A DNA stretch of 45,034 bases, taken from positions 1 through 45,034 of the forward strand of contig UQLL01000021.1 of assembly GCA_900541835.1 (NCBI GenBank). Reading direction: 5' to 3'. Under the pieces are notes generated by a model. It searched no databases. It was not told the DNA's origin and saw only the letters and a program-made list of their open reading frames with translations. The translations under genes were made by a program, and so were the position numbers. Shown one piece after another: positions 26,790-35,177 of this stretch (positions within the stretch are counted from its first letter, which is position 1; each line of letters opens with the position of its first letter). The stretch is from an uncultured Porphyromonadaceae bacterium. GTDB taxonomy: Bacteria; Bacteroidota; Bacteroidia; Bacteroidales; Muribaculaceae.

Positions 26790-26802
26790 TCCGGGGTGGA
26801 GG

Positions 26803-28464
26803 CTATTGGTTGTAGAGGAATCGCTTGATGCTCTTCTTGGGGGTCTTCTCGAACTCGGTCGGGAGCAGCTGGATGCGGGTGATGCGCTCGTAGGGGGCCA
26901 CGAGCTGGTTCAGTTCCTTGCGCACGGTCTCGAAGGTGGCTTCGAGCTCGGAGTTGGAGATGCCCATGGCGTCCAGGGCGGAGTAGTCGGGGTAGACCAG
27001 GGCCACGAGCTTGCCGTCGCGGTCCACCACCAGGGACTCGGCCACGTAGGGCATGTTGTTGAGCTTGGACTCGATCTCCTCGGGGTAGATGTTCTGCCCG
27101 CTGGGGCCCAGGAGCATCGTCTTGGAGCGGCCGCGCAGGAAGATGGTGCCGTCGGGCGTGCGCGTGCCCATGTCGCCGGTATGGAGCCAGCCATCCTTGG
27201 CGAGCACCATCCCGGTGGCGTCGGGATTCTTGTAGTAGCCCACCATGACGTTCTCGCCGCGCACGCAGATCTCGCCGGGGACGTTCTCGGGGTCGTCGCT
27301 CAGCACCTTGGTCTCCATGCCGGGGATGGTGCATCCGCTGGAGCCGGGGATGAAGTCGCGCCATGGGGTATAGCTCACCAGGGGGCCGCACTCGGTCATG
27401 CCGTAGCCCACGGTGAAGGGAAACTTGATGCGGTGCAGGAACTCCTCGACCTCGGCGTTGAGGGCCGCTCCGCCCACTATCACCTCCTCGAACTGTCCGC
27501 CGAAGATGTCGACCAGGCGCTTGCGGATCTTGGCGTACACCATGGTGTCGAGCAGCGGCACGGCCAGCGTCCAGCGGATGGGACCCTTGGAGATCATGGG
27601 CAGGATGGAGTTCTTGTATATCTTCTCCAGGATTAGGGGCACGCAGATCACCAGCGAGGGGCGCACCTCGGCCAGGGCCTTGATGAGCACGCGGGGCGAC
27701 GGGGTCTTGCCCAGGATGGTGATGTGCGAGCCTACGGCCAGGGGCGTGAGCATGTCGAAGGCGCATCCGTAGGCGTGGGCCAGGGGCAGGAAGCCGAGCA
27801 CGCGCGAGCCGCGGTAGTGGAGCCGCTGGCTGATGCCGAACAGCACGTTGCCCGCCAGGTTGTTGCCCAGCAGCATCACTCCCTTGGAGAAGCCCGTGGT
27901 GCCGGAGGTGTAGTTGATCTCCATCAGGCGGTTGTTGGGCCATGCCTCGTAGATGACGTCGTCGGGTCCGAAGCCCTCCGGGTAGCGGCGCTTGAAGCGG
28001 CGGCGGAGCATGGAGATGCAGCGCTGCACGTTGATGTCGTCGCGCTGGTAGAGGCTCTCGCTGCGGCGCTTGAGGCTGATGGCCGCCTTGATGTTGAGCA
28101 GGTTCTCGGGCTGGATGTGCTCCCATATGGCGTCGGTGACGAACAGCAGCTCGGCCTCGGAGTGGTTGACGATGTGGGTGATGTCGACGGGGTTGAAGTC
28201 GGGCAGGATGGGCACGATGACGGCGCCGTAGGTGATGACGGCCATGTAGGTCACGACCCAGTCGGAGCTGTCGCGGCCGCAGACGGCCACCTTGGCGCCC
28301 GGCTGCACGTTGAGCTCGCGGAAGAACTCGTGCGTCAGGGCGATGCGCTCGGCCAGGCCGCCGTAGGTCACGGTCTCGCCCGTCGTGTAGTCGGTGAGGG
28401 CCGGGAGGTCCCAGTTCTCCTTGAAGCTCTCTTCGTAGAGCTTTACGAGGCTTTTCTGTATCAT
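26803..28464 (-). CDS. Long-chain fatty acid-CoA ligase (AMP-binding)
   Basis: The 553-residue protein activates a fatty acid as acyl-AMP and then acyl-CoA. It has the P-loop-like motif YTSGTTGFSKGVML near 180, GYGMTECGP near 326, WLHTGDMGTRTPDG near 405 and the C-terminal hinge and catalytic lysine region ending KTPKKSIKRFLY. AMP-dependent synthetases usually have about 550-600 residues. The start MIQKSLVKLYEESF is chosen because the upstream in-frame codons (to 28536) come partly from the repeat element. The gene is bracketed by the two inverted composite repeats. Confidence 0.9.
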   Translation of the reverse strand: MIQKSLVKLYEESFKENWDLPALTDYTTGETVTYGGLAERIALTHEFFRELNVQPGAKVAVCGRDSSDWVVTYMAVITYGAVIVPILPDFNPVDITHIVNHSEAELLFVTDAIWEHIQPENLLNIKAAISLKRRSESLYQRDDINVQRCISMLRRRFKRRYPEGFGPDDVIYEAWPNNRLMEINYTSGTTGFSKGVMLLGNNLAGNVLFGISQRLHYRGSRVLGFLPLAHAYGCAFDMLTPLAVGSHITILGKTPSPRVLIKALAEVRPSLVICVPLILEKIYKNSILPMISKGPIRWTLAVPLLDTMVYAKIRKRLVDIFGGQFEEVIVGGAALNAEVEEFLHRIKFPFTVGYGMTECGPLVSYTPWRDFIPGSSGCTIPGMETKVLSDDPENVPGEICVRGENVMVGYYKNPDATGMVLAKDGWLHTGDMGTRTPDGTIFLRGRSKTMLLGPSGQNIYPEEIESKLNNMPYVAESLVVDRDGKLVALVYPDYSALDAMGISNSELEATFETVRKELNQLVAPYERITRIQLLPTEFEKTPKKSIKRFLYNQ

Positions 28465-28527
28465 AGGCTGGAGTTTAGTTGAGAGTTGAGAGTCGCCGAC
28501 TGTGTGCCGGTGTATGTGCGCATGAGA

Positions 28528-28652
28528 GTGTGTCAAAATCCAGAATTTCGGTCAGATTGTAGGGCTGCACCCTGGTGCAGCCGCCGATAATCAATGAGTA
28601 GAGCGGATGCACCAGGGTGCATCCCTACTATTCGCCGGATTTTGCAACACCC
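28528..28652. repeat. Composite inverted-pair repeat, right copy
   Basis: It contains unit 28558-28583 (GGCTGCACC/GGTGCAGCC) and the inverted unit 28604-28629 (GGATGCACC/GGTGCATCC), with spacer CCGATAATCAATGAGTAGAG and outer sequence GTGTGTCAAAAT and TTTTGCAACACCC. It aligns with the reverse complement of 26659-26789 with few substitutions and a short spacer length change. Confidence 0.9.
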
Positions 28653-28661
28653 ACGCAGGCG

Positions 28662-29837
28662 TCATAGGCTGAGGCGGTAGATGGTCTCGGCGTCGGCCAT
28701 GGACAGGGGCACGAAGGCGCCCACGCTCTCGCCCATGTTGGCGCGCAGGGAGGCGACGAGTGCGGGGATGTCGGGCTCTGTGCCCGCCAGGGCGCGCAGC
28801 GACGTGGTCAGCCCCAGCTCGGAGTAGAACTCGCGCAGGCGGGCGATGCCCTCGCGTGCCACCTGCCCGTCGGGGCGCCCGTCGCGAGGCACGCCCATGA
28901 CGTTCATGGCGAAGCGGGCCATCCGCTCGGGCCTTAGCGGGGCCACGAACTCCATCCAGGCGGGTATGATGACGGCCAGGCCGGCGCCGTGGGCCACGTC
29001 GTAGATGGCCGACACCTCGTGCTCCAGGCGGTGGCTGGCCCAGTCCTCGGCCTTGCCAGTGCCGCACAGGCCGTTGTGCGCCAGCGTGCCCGCCCACATG
29101 ATGTTGGCGCGGGCGTCGTAGTCGGCCTGCTCGGCGCGCAGCAGCCGCGCCTGGGCCATGATGGTGCGCAGCAGCGACTCGCTGATGCCGTCCGTCACGT
29201 CGCAGCCCGGAGTGTCGGAGAAGTAGCGCTCGAAGATGTGGGCCATCATGTCCACGATGCCGCAGGCCGTCTGGAACCAGGGCAGCGAGATGGTGAGCTC
29301 CGGGTCCATGAGCGCATAGACGGGGCGGAGAATGTCGGGGTAGCGCACGGAAATCTTGTGGCGGCCGTCGATCTTGGTGATGACGGAGTTGCCGCTTCCC
29401 TCGCTGCCGGCGGCGGGGATTGTGAGCACCACGCCCACGGGCAGCGCCTTGTGTGGGGTGGCCTTGCCGGAGTAAAAATCCCAGAAGTCGCCGGTGTGGG
29501 GGACTCCGAGGGCTATGGCCTTGGCGGTGTCGATGACGGAGCCGCCGCCGACGGCCACTATGAAGTCCACGCCGGCGCGGCGGCAGAGGTCGATGCCCTC
29601 GTAGACGCGGTCGTCGGTGGGGTTCGGGTCTATGTCGGCCAGGGCCACGGTGCGGATGCCGTGCTTCTCGAGGCTGTCGAGGACGCGCTGCCAGAGGCCG
29701 CTGCGCACTGCCGAGCCGTGGCCGCGGCACACCAGCGCCACCTTGGCGCCGCGGGAGGCCGTAAGCTCGCCAACGCGCTCCTCGACGCCGCGCCCGAACA
29801 CATATTCGGTGCTCAGGCAGAGGGTGAAATTATCCAT
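28662..29837 (-). CDS. Iron-containing alcohol dehydrogenase
   Basis: The 391-residue protein has the nucleotide motif AVGGGSVIDTAKAIA near 94 and metal-ligand segments TACGIVDMMAHIFE near 190, HRLEHEVSAIYDVAHGAG near 266. This is the group III alcohol dehydrogenase pattern, closest to butanol dehydrogenase-like (BdhA/YqhD) enzymes that reduce aldehydes with NAD(P)H. The physiological substrate is unknown. It lies about 200 bp from the acyl-CoA ligase across the right composite repeat, and the HIT gene is 13 bp upstream on the same strand. Confidence 0.9.
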   Translation of the reverse strand: MDNFTLCLSTEYVFGRGVEERVGELTASRGAKVALVCRGHGSAVRSGLWQRVLDSLEKHGIRTVALADIDPNPTDDRVYEGIDLCRRAGVDFIVAVGGGSVIDTAKAIALGVPHTGDFWDFYSGKATPHKALPVGVVLTIPAAGSEGSGNSVITKIDGRHKISVRYPDILRPVYALMDPELTISLPWFQTACGIVDMMAHIFERYFSDTPGCDVTDGISESLLRTIMAQARLLRAEQADYDARANIMWAGTLAHNGLCGTGKAEDWASHRLEHEVSAIYDVAHGAGLAVIIPAWMEFVAPLRPERMARFAMNVMGVPRDGRPDGQVAREGIARLREFYSELGLTTSLRALAGTEPDIPALVASLRANMGESVGAFVPLSMADAETIYRLSL

Positions 29838-29850
29838 CAGGTAATAGGGA

Positions 29851-30261
29851 TCAGATGGCGTGGTTGCGGGCCTGAAACTCGTCGGCGATGGCGCGGGCGA
29901 TCTGCTTCATCTTCTCCGGGTCGGGGTCCTTGATCTTGTGGCGGAAGTCCATGTCGCCCTCGTTGCGCAGGGGTACCAGGTGCACGTGCGCGTGTGGCAC
30001 CTCCAGGCCGAGCACGGCCAGGCCTACCTTGCGGCAGGGCAGCGCCGCCTTGATGGCCTCGGCCACGCGCTTGGCGAAGATGAACATCTCGCCCAGGTCG
30101 TTGTCGTCGATGTCGAAGATGTAGTCGGTCTCGCGCCTGGGCACCACCAGGGTGTGGCCCCAGGCCACCGGGTTGATGTCGAGGAAGGCGAAGAACTCGT
30201 CGTTCTCGGCTATCTTGTAGCAGGGAATCTCGCCGTTGATGATTTTCGAGAATATGGTCAT
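29851..30261 (-). CDS. HIT family nucleotide hydrolase
   Basis: The 136-residue protein is a full-length HIT-fold protein: FSKIINGEIPCYKI at the start, FLDINPVAWGHTLVVPRR near 27, and the active-site histidine triad motif VPHAHVHLVPL near 88. Bacterial HinT-like proteins hydrolyse purine phosphoramidates and related adenylated compounds. It lies between greA and the alcohol dehydrogenase on the same strand and is probably co-transcribed with them. Confidence 0.92.
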   Translation of the reverse strand: MTIFSKIINGEIPCYKIAENDEFFAFLDINPVAWGHTLVVPRRETDYIFDIDDNDLGEMFIFAKRVAEAIKAALPCRKVGLAVLGLEVPHAHVHLVPLRNEGDMDFRHKIKDPDPEKMKQIARAIADEFQARNHAI

Positions 30262-30326
30262 GGTATCCGGTTTTGTCAGTTCGGGAAAGGGTGGCGCAGG
30301 CCCTGTGGACCCGCGCAGCCGTGCGG

Positions 30327-30791
30327 TTAGATCTCTATTTTGAGGATTTCGAAGTTGAGCAGCCCGGCGGGGGCCTTTACCTGGACCTTGTCGCCGACCT
30401 TGTGGCCGAGCAGGGCCTGGGCGATGGGCGTGGAAGAAGCTATCTTCTTCTCGCGCAGGTTGGCTTCGCTCTCGGTGACGATCCAGTAGGTCATGGTCAT
30501 GTTGTTGGCCGTGTTGCGGATGGTGACCTTGTTGAGCAGCTGCACGGTGTCGGTGTTGAGCCTGGAGTCGTCGATGATGCGTGCGGTGGAGACGAGCTCC
30601 TTGAGCTGTGCTATCTTCATCTCCAGCAGGCCCTGTGCCTCCTTTGCGGCGTCGTACTCGGCGTTCTCGCTGAGGTCGCCCTTGTCGCGTGCCTCGGCGA
30701 TTGCCTGCTTGATGGCGGGGCGCTGGGCCTCCAGGGCCGCCAGCTCCTCCATTTTCTTGTCGAATCCCTCCTGGGTAAGGTATGTTGCCAT
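30327..30791 (-). CDS. greA: Transcription elongation factor GreA
   Basis: GreA rescues backtracked RNA polymerase by stimulating transcript cleavage. The 154-residue protein has the N-terminal coiled coil with the acidic tip DKGDLSENAEYDAAKEAQ near 37-54 and the C-terminal FKBP-like domain ending SSTPIAQALLGHKVGD and APAGLLNFEILKIEI. The length is normal. The start MATYLTQEGFDKKM is the family start; an upstream in-frame extension was rejected. Confidence 0.95.
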   Translation of the reverse strand: MATYLTQEGFDKKMEELAALEAQRPAIKQAIAEARDKGDLSENAEYDAAKEAQGLLEMKIAQLKELVSTARIIDDSRLNTDTVQLLNKVTIRNTANNMTMTYWIVTESEANLREKKIASSTPIAQALLGHKVGDKVQVKAPAGLLNFEILKIEI

Positions 30792-30830
30792 TGTGGTGTG
30801 TGTTCTTGTGTGATGTGTGTCTTTAGGTTG

Positions 30831-30855
30831 AGCGCGGCCATCTCCGGGCCGCGCT
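30831..30855. terminator. GC-rich hairpin between queA and greA
   Basis: AGCGCGGCC at 30831-30839 pairs perfectly with GGCCGCGCT at 30847-30855 over a 7-nt loop. It lies 40 bp before the greA start and about 145 bp after the queA stop, both genes leftward. It may end queA transcription or sit in the greA leader. No U-run was seen. Confidence 0.45.
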
Positions 30856-30999
30856 ATAAGTCTTAACAAATTTGTCCCGCCCGGGGTTTACCTCAGTCTG
30901 CCGGCAGTGTCTCGTTGCGGAAAGGCTCGTGTTCTCGTGGCCTGTCAGCCGGGAATGACTATATCTACTCTATCTCCGGGGTGGATGATGGTATGTCGG

Positions 31000-32052
31000 C
31001 TATCGGAGGATGAGCATGGCGTCGCCGTATGCGCCGAAGCGGTAGTTCTCGCGGACGGCGGTGCGGTAGGCCTCCATGACGAGGTCGTAGCCGCCGAATG
31101 CCGCCACCATCATCAGCATCGTCGACAGAGGCAGGTGGAAGTTGCTGATCATGGCCGTGCAGACCTGGAAGTCGTAGGGGGGGGATATGAACTTGTTGGT
31201 CCACCCCTCGTAGGGCATTAGGTGGCCGTTCATGCACACCGAGCTTGCCAGGGCGCGCATTACGGAGGTGCCGACGGCGCAGACGCGCCTGCCGGCGTCG
31301 TGGGCGCGGTTGACGGTCTCCACCAGGTCGTCGCCCACCTCCATGCTCTCGGAGTCCATGTGGTGCTTGGTGAGGTCCTCGACGTCGATGTCGCGGAAGT
31401 TGCCTCGCCCGGAGTGCAGGGTGAGGAAGGCCTGCTCGACGCCCTTGATCTCCAGGCGCTTGAGCAGGGTGCGGCTGAAGTGCAGGCCGGCGGCCGGGGC
31501 CACCACGGCGCCCTCCTTGCTGGCGAAGATGGTCTGGTAGCGGTCGGCGTCCTCGGGCTCGGCCGGGCGGGTGATGTAGTCGGGCAGCGGCGTGGTGCCC
31601 ATGGCGTACAGCGCCGCCTTGAACTCCTCGTGGTCGCCGTCGTAGAGGAAGCGCAGGGTGCGCCCGCGCGAGGTGGTGTTGTCGATCACCTCGGCCACCA
31701 TGGAGTTGTCGTCGCCGAAGTAGAGTTTGTTGCCGATGCGGATTTTGCGGGCGGGTTCCACCAGCACGTCCCAGAACTTCTGGGGGCCGTTGAGCTCGCG
31801 CAGCAGGAACACCTCGATCACGGCCCCGGTCTTCTCCTTGCGGCCGAACAGGTGCGCCGGGAAGACCTTGGTGTCGTTGAACACCACCACGTCGCCCTCG
31901 TCGAAATAGTTGATGATGTCGCGGAAGGTGCCGTGGTCGATCTTGCCCGTGCGTGCGTCTACTATCATGAGCCGGGACTCGTCGCGCACGGGTGCGGGGT
32001 GCTGTGCTATGCGGTCCTTGGGCAATTCAAATCTGAACTGTGATAGCTTCAT
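31000..32052 (-). CDS. queA: tRNA preQ1-34 ribosyltransferase-isomerase QueA
   Basis: QueA moves and rearranges the ribose of SAM onto preQ1 in tRNA to give epoxyqueuosine. The 350-residue protein starts MKLSQFRFELPKDRIAQHPA and has RDESRLMIVD near 23, VVVFNDTKVFPAHLFG near 51, GAVVAPAAGLHFS near 184, HSGRGNFRDI near 213 and a C-terminal GGYDLVMEAYRTAV with FGAYGDAMLIL. It ends the ftsX-DUF3098-uppP-truB-queA set; the gap from truB is about 40 bp. Confidence 0.95.
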   Translation of the reverse strand: MKLSQFRFELPKDRIAQHPAPVRDESRLMIVDARTGKIDHGTFRDIINYFDEGDVVVFNDTKVFPAHLFGRKEKTGAVIEVFLLRELNGPQKFWDVLVEPARKIRIGNKLYFGDDNSMVAEVIDNTTSRGRTLRFLYDGDHEEFKAALYAMGTTPLPDYITRPAEPEDADRYQTIFASKEGAVVAPAAGLHFSRTLLKRLEIKGVEQAFLTLHSGRGNFRDIDVEDLTKHHMDSESMEVGDDLVETVNRAHDAGRRVCAVGTSVMRALASSVCMNGHLMPYEGWTNKFISPPYDFQVCTAMISNFHLPLSTMLMMVAAFGGYDLVMEAYRTAVRENYRFGAYGDAMLILR

Positions 32053-32093
32053 TTATGGGTTTCGGTTGTATAATTTTGCGTTAGGAAAATAGA

Positions 32094-32843
32094 TTACTCG
32101 TTTTGCCGCCCGGGTGTCGGTGAGGATTCGGGCAGGCGGTAGTCGTCCGGGAACTCGAGCGTGCAGTCGGCTATGCGCCGCAGTGCCTGGTCGAGGCTGA
32201 GGCAGGATGCGGAGTCGTGGTCTCCGACGCGTGTGCGGCGCAGCTCCACCAGGTGTGCGCCGGTGCCGAGTGCCCGGCCGATGTCGCGTGCCAGGGCGCG
32301 GATGTATGTGCCCTTGGAGCAGACCACGCGCAGGCAGAGTCGGTCGCCGTCCAGGGCGGTCATCTCCAGGGCGTCGATGCGCAGGGGCTTGGGCCGCAGC
32401 TCCACCTCGCGCCCCTTGCGGGCGAACTTGTAGGCGCGCCTGCCGTCGACCTTCACTGCCGAGTACACCGGCGGCACCTGCATGATGTCGCCTCTGAAGC
32501 GGGGTAGCGCCTGGCGCACCAGGTCTTCGGTGACGTGTTCGTAGGGGTATGTGGCGTCCACCTCCGTCTCCAGGTCGAAGCTGGGGGTGGTGGCGCCCAG
32601 GCGCAGGGTGGCCAGGTACTCCTTGGTGCCGGCCTGGAGCTCGTCGATGCGGCGCGTGGCGCGGCCCGTGCACACGAGCAGCACGCCTGTGGCCAGGGGG
32701 TCGAGGGTGCCGGCGTGGCCCACCTTGAAGCGGCTGAGCCCCAGGCGCCGCTGGATGGCCCCGCGCAGGCGCTTGACTACGTCGAACGACGTCCAGCCCA
32801 GCGGCTTGTCCACCGCTATGATTTCTCCTGAAATGAAGTCCAT
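32094..32843 (-). CDS. truB: tRNA pseudouridine-55 synthase TruB
   Basis: TruB makes pseudouridine 55 in the T loop of tRNA. The 249-residue protein has VDKPLGWTSFDVV near 12, the catalytic motif KVGHAGTLDPLATGVLLV near 41 with the nucleophilic Asp, GTKEYLATLRLG near 73, and VPPVYSAVKVDGRRAY near 119. It is slightly short because the C-terminal PUA extension is reduced, as in many Bacteroidetes. It starts 6 bp after uppP. Confidence 0.95.
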   Translation of the reverse strand: MDFISGEIIAVDKPLGWTSFDVVKRLRGAIQRRLGLSRFKVGHAGTLDPLATGVLLVCTGRATRRIDELQAGTKEYLATLRLGATTPSFDLETEVDATYPYEHVTEDLVRQALPRFRGDIMQVPPVYSAVKVDGRRAYKFARKGREVELRPKPLRIDALEMTALDGDRLCLRVVCSKGTYIRALARDIGRALGTGAHLVELRRTRVGDHDSASCLSLDQALRRIADCTLEFPDDYRLPESSPTPGRQNE

Positions 32844-32849
32844 GTCGTA

Positions 32850-33680
32850 TTAATTCCAGAGGATGCAGATTACGCCCATGATGACGCAGTAGATGGCGAA
32901 CCAGAGCAGCTTGCCGCGCTTGACGAGGCTTATCATCCAGGCGCAGGCGCAGCAGCCGGAGGCGAAGGCTGCCGCGAAGCCTGTCAGCAGGGGGAAGACG
33001 CCCACGGCGGCGCCGGTGTCGGCAGGGCTGCCGAGCATCTTGACGACGTCAAGCAGGGCCTCGCCCAGTATGGGCAGTATCACCATGAGGAAGGAGAAGG
33101 TGGCGACCTCGGCACGGCGGTTGCGCAGCAGGATGCCGGTGGCGATGGTGGCGCCCGAGCGGCTCAGGCCCGGCAGCACGGCCACGGCCTGCGCCACGCC
33201 GATGATAAGCGCGTCCCACCAGCCGATGCGGCGCCCGGCGTCGGCGGGCTTGAGCCGGCCGGTGCCGCGCTGGAAGTCGCTGTAGTAGGCGAACGTCAGC
33301 AGCAGCGCCGTCACGCACAGGCAGATGCCGACAACCAGCAGCCCGGAGCCGAAGATCTCTTCCACCTGCTTCTTGAGGAAGACGCCGACGATGCCCACCG
33401 GGATGCACGACAGCAGTATCTTGCACACGGTTTGGAAGTCCTCGTCGCGGCGCACGGTGAAGAAGCTGCGGCAGAGGCGGAAGAAGAGCTTGCGGAGCAC
33501 TACGATGGTGCTGAGTACGGTGGCGGCGTGGACCATGACCGAGAACATCAGGTTCTGGTCGTCGGGCAGGTCCACCCCCAGTATCTGCTTGAAGATTTCC
33601 AGGTGTCCCGACGAGCTTACCGGCAGGTATTCGGTCAGGCCCTGGACCAGGCCCAGGATGAGGGCGTCAAACCATTCCAT
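32850..33680 (-). CDS. uppP: Undecaprenyl-diphosphate phosphatase UppP (BacA)
   Basis: UppP recycles the undecaprenyl lipid carrier for peptidoglycan and other surface polymers. The 276-residue protein is highly hydrophobic with about eight membrane helices. It carries the two BacA signatures: LGLVQGLTEYLPVSSSGHLEI near 9 and VAVLPGLSRSGATIATG near 165. It is followed closely by truB and preceded by DUF3098, matching the conserved Bacteroidetes order. Confidence 0.95.
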   Translation of the reverse strand: MEWFDALILGLVQGLTEYLPVSSSGHLEIFKQILGVDLPDDQNLMFSVMVHAATVLSTIVVLRKLFFRLCRSFFTVRRDEDFQTVCKILLSCIPVGIVGVFLKKQVEEIFGSGLLVVGICLCVTALLLTFAYYSDFQRGTGRLKPADAGRRIGWWDALIIGVAQAVAVLPGLSRSGATIATGILLRNRRAEVATFSFLMVILPILGEALLDVVKMLGSPADTGAAVGVFPLLTGFAAAFASGCCACAWMISLVKRGKLLWFAIYCVIMGVICILWN

Positions 33681-33700
33681 ATTCTATCGGGTGATGGCGT

Positions 33701-33717
33701 GGCACTGCGCGAGTGCC
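33701..33717. other. Small hairpin between DUF3098 and uppP
   Basis: GGCACT and AGTGCC flank a 5-nt loop in the 58-bp gap between DUF3098 and uppP. It could modulate readthrough. There is no terminator-like U-run. Confidence 0.3.
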
Positions 33718-33738
33718 GTTCTTGTGTGGTGAAGGGGA

Positions 33739-34089
33739 TTATTCTTTGGTGTCGGGGGTCGCTTCCCCGGCGCCTTTCTTGTGCCCGTTGTAGATGATGG
33801 CGAAGGCCATCAGCAGGAAGCCGAGGAATGTGATGGTCGGGCCGACTACGATGCGGCGCGTGGAGAAGACGTCGGGGTTGAAGCCTCCCTCGACGCTTGA
33901 GCCGGCGCCTAGCATGAGCAGGAAGCCGACGATGATCAGGCACACGCAGCCGGCCATGAGGTAGAAGTTGATGCGCCGGAACGGGCGGTGCTCATGGCTG
34001 CATGTGATGATTTCGGGCTTCTGTCGCGAGGCGTCGCGGCCCAGCGGGCGCGGCGTGGCTTTGGTGGTCGGTCGGGTGGCGGTTGCCAT
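33739..34089 (-). CDS. DUF3098 small membrane protein
   Basis: The 116-residue protein has a Thr/Arg-rich cytoplasmic N-terminus of about 38 residues and two hydrophobic segments near 43-62 and 80-98 separated by a short loop with GGFNPDVFSTRRIVVGP. That arrangement and the position between ftsX and uppP match DUF3098, a Bacteroidetes membrane family of unknown function. It starts about 29 bp after the ftsX stop. Confidence 0.85.
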   Translation of the reverse strand: MATATRPTTKATPRPLGRDASRQKPEIITCSHEHRPFRRINFYLMAGCVCLIIVGFLLMLGAGSSVEGGFNPDVFSTRRIVVGPTITFLGFLLMAFAIIYNGHKKGAGEATPDTKE

Positions 34090-34118
34090 ATTCGTTCGTT
34101 ATTCGTTTTTTGTTCGGC

Positions 34119-34997
34119 TCAGGCAAAAAGGGCTTCGGTGCGTGCGCGGAGGTGCCGGCGGGTGGCGTACCAGGCTGCGGCGGCGCACATTGCCGTGCCG
34201 GCGCAGAGCAGGGCGAGCACTATCAGCGCCAGGTCGGCCCAGGGGAGCAGCAGGCCCATGTCGAGGCCCATCGCCGGGGCGGCTCCGAGCGCCAGCGCCA
34301 CGAGCACGGCGGAGGCCACGGTCCCGGCCGTGAGTCCTATCAGCGCGTGCCGCACCAGGAAGGGGCGCCGCACGAAGGCGTCGGTGGCGCCCACCAGCTG
34401 CATGGTGCGGATGGCGAAGCGGCGCGAGTAGATGCCCAGGTGCACCATGTTGTTGATGAGCACCAGGGAGATGGCCACCAGGCCGGCGCACAAGGCCGCC
34501 AGGCCCCAGATGATGCGCTTGAGAGTGCGGTTCATGCCCTCCACGAACTCCGTCTGCGGCAGGGCCACGCCCTCCACGCCCGGCATCTTCTCCAGCGCCC
34601 GCTGCAGGGTCTGCATCTGGCGCGGCGAGGCATAGCCGGAGCGCAGGCGCAGCGTCACCTCCGGGCTGAGGGGGTTGACGCCGTAGACGGTCCTCAGGTC
34701 CTCGCCGGTGGCCGCCTGCCAGTCGCGCAGGGCCTGGTCACGCCCGGTCACGCGGCAGTCGGCCACGTATGGCCTGCCGCGCAGCGAGCCGGCGAGGATG
34801 GCGGCCTGGGCGTCGGTGACGGAGTCCTGCATTACCAGCGTGAGTTCGAGGCTCTCGCGCAGGCGGGCGGACTCGTTGCGGCCCGCCAGCGCCAGGGCGC
34901 CGGCGATGCCGGCGATCAGCAGCAGCAGGCTCACGCTCACCAGGGTGGTGAGGTTCTCCGCGCCGCGGCCCGGGTCGTGGGGTCTTTCGCGTCTCAT
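34119..34997 (-). CDS. ftsX: Cell division permease-like protein FtsX
   Basis: FtsX works with the ATPase FtsE at the division septum and controls peptidoglycan hydrolases. The 292-residue protein has one N-terminal helix (17-38), a periplasmic domain (about 45-160) and three further helices near 165-185, 215-240 and 260-280. The FtsX loop YSRRFAIRTMQLVGATDAFV is at about 191. FtsE is not adjacent, which is common in Bacteroidetes. A promoter 49 bp upstream begins the operon. Confidence 0.9.
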   Translation of the reverse strand: MRRERPHDPGRGAENLTTLVSVSLLLLIAGIAGALALAGRNESARLRESLELTLVMQDSVTDAQAAILAGSLRGRPYVADCRVTGRDQALRDWQAATGEDLRTVYGVNPLSPEVTLRLRSGYASPRQMQTLQRALEKMPGVEGVALPQTEFVEGMNRTLKRIIWGLAALCAGLVAISLVLINNMVHLGIYSRRFAIRTMQLVGATDAFVRRPFLVRHALIGLTAGTVASAVLVALALGAAPAMGLDMGLLLPWADLALIVLALLCAGTAMCAAAAWYATRRHLRARTEALFA

Positions 34998-35045
34998 TGC
35001 TCCGATAGCGGGGGCGTCCTGAGCGGCCGTCCCTGCTTATGTCGG

Positions 35046-35077
35046 GCAAAGTTACAATATTTTGGCCCCGTTGTCAA
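35046..35077 (-). promoter_or_regulatory. Promoter of the ftsX operon
   Basis: On the minus strand TTG at about 35075-35077 and TAACTTTGC at 35046-35054 are 20 bp apart, normal Bacteroidetes spacing. The leader is about 45 nt. Confidence 0.7.
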
Positions 35078-35177
35078 TAGTTTTGGCCCAAAATCCGCAT
35101 TTCCAGCCAGTTACTAAGGGTGGCGATGAAACGAGCGGGTGCCATGGAGGATGCAGATGCGCCTTTATGGTGCGTGC

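Noticed and set aside
32071..32079. TAATTTTGC on the plus strand between truB and queA
   Set aside because: Both genes run leftward and no plus-strand gene follows; probably chance.
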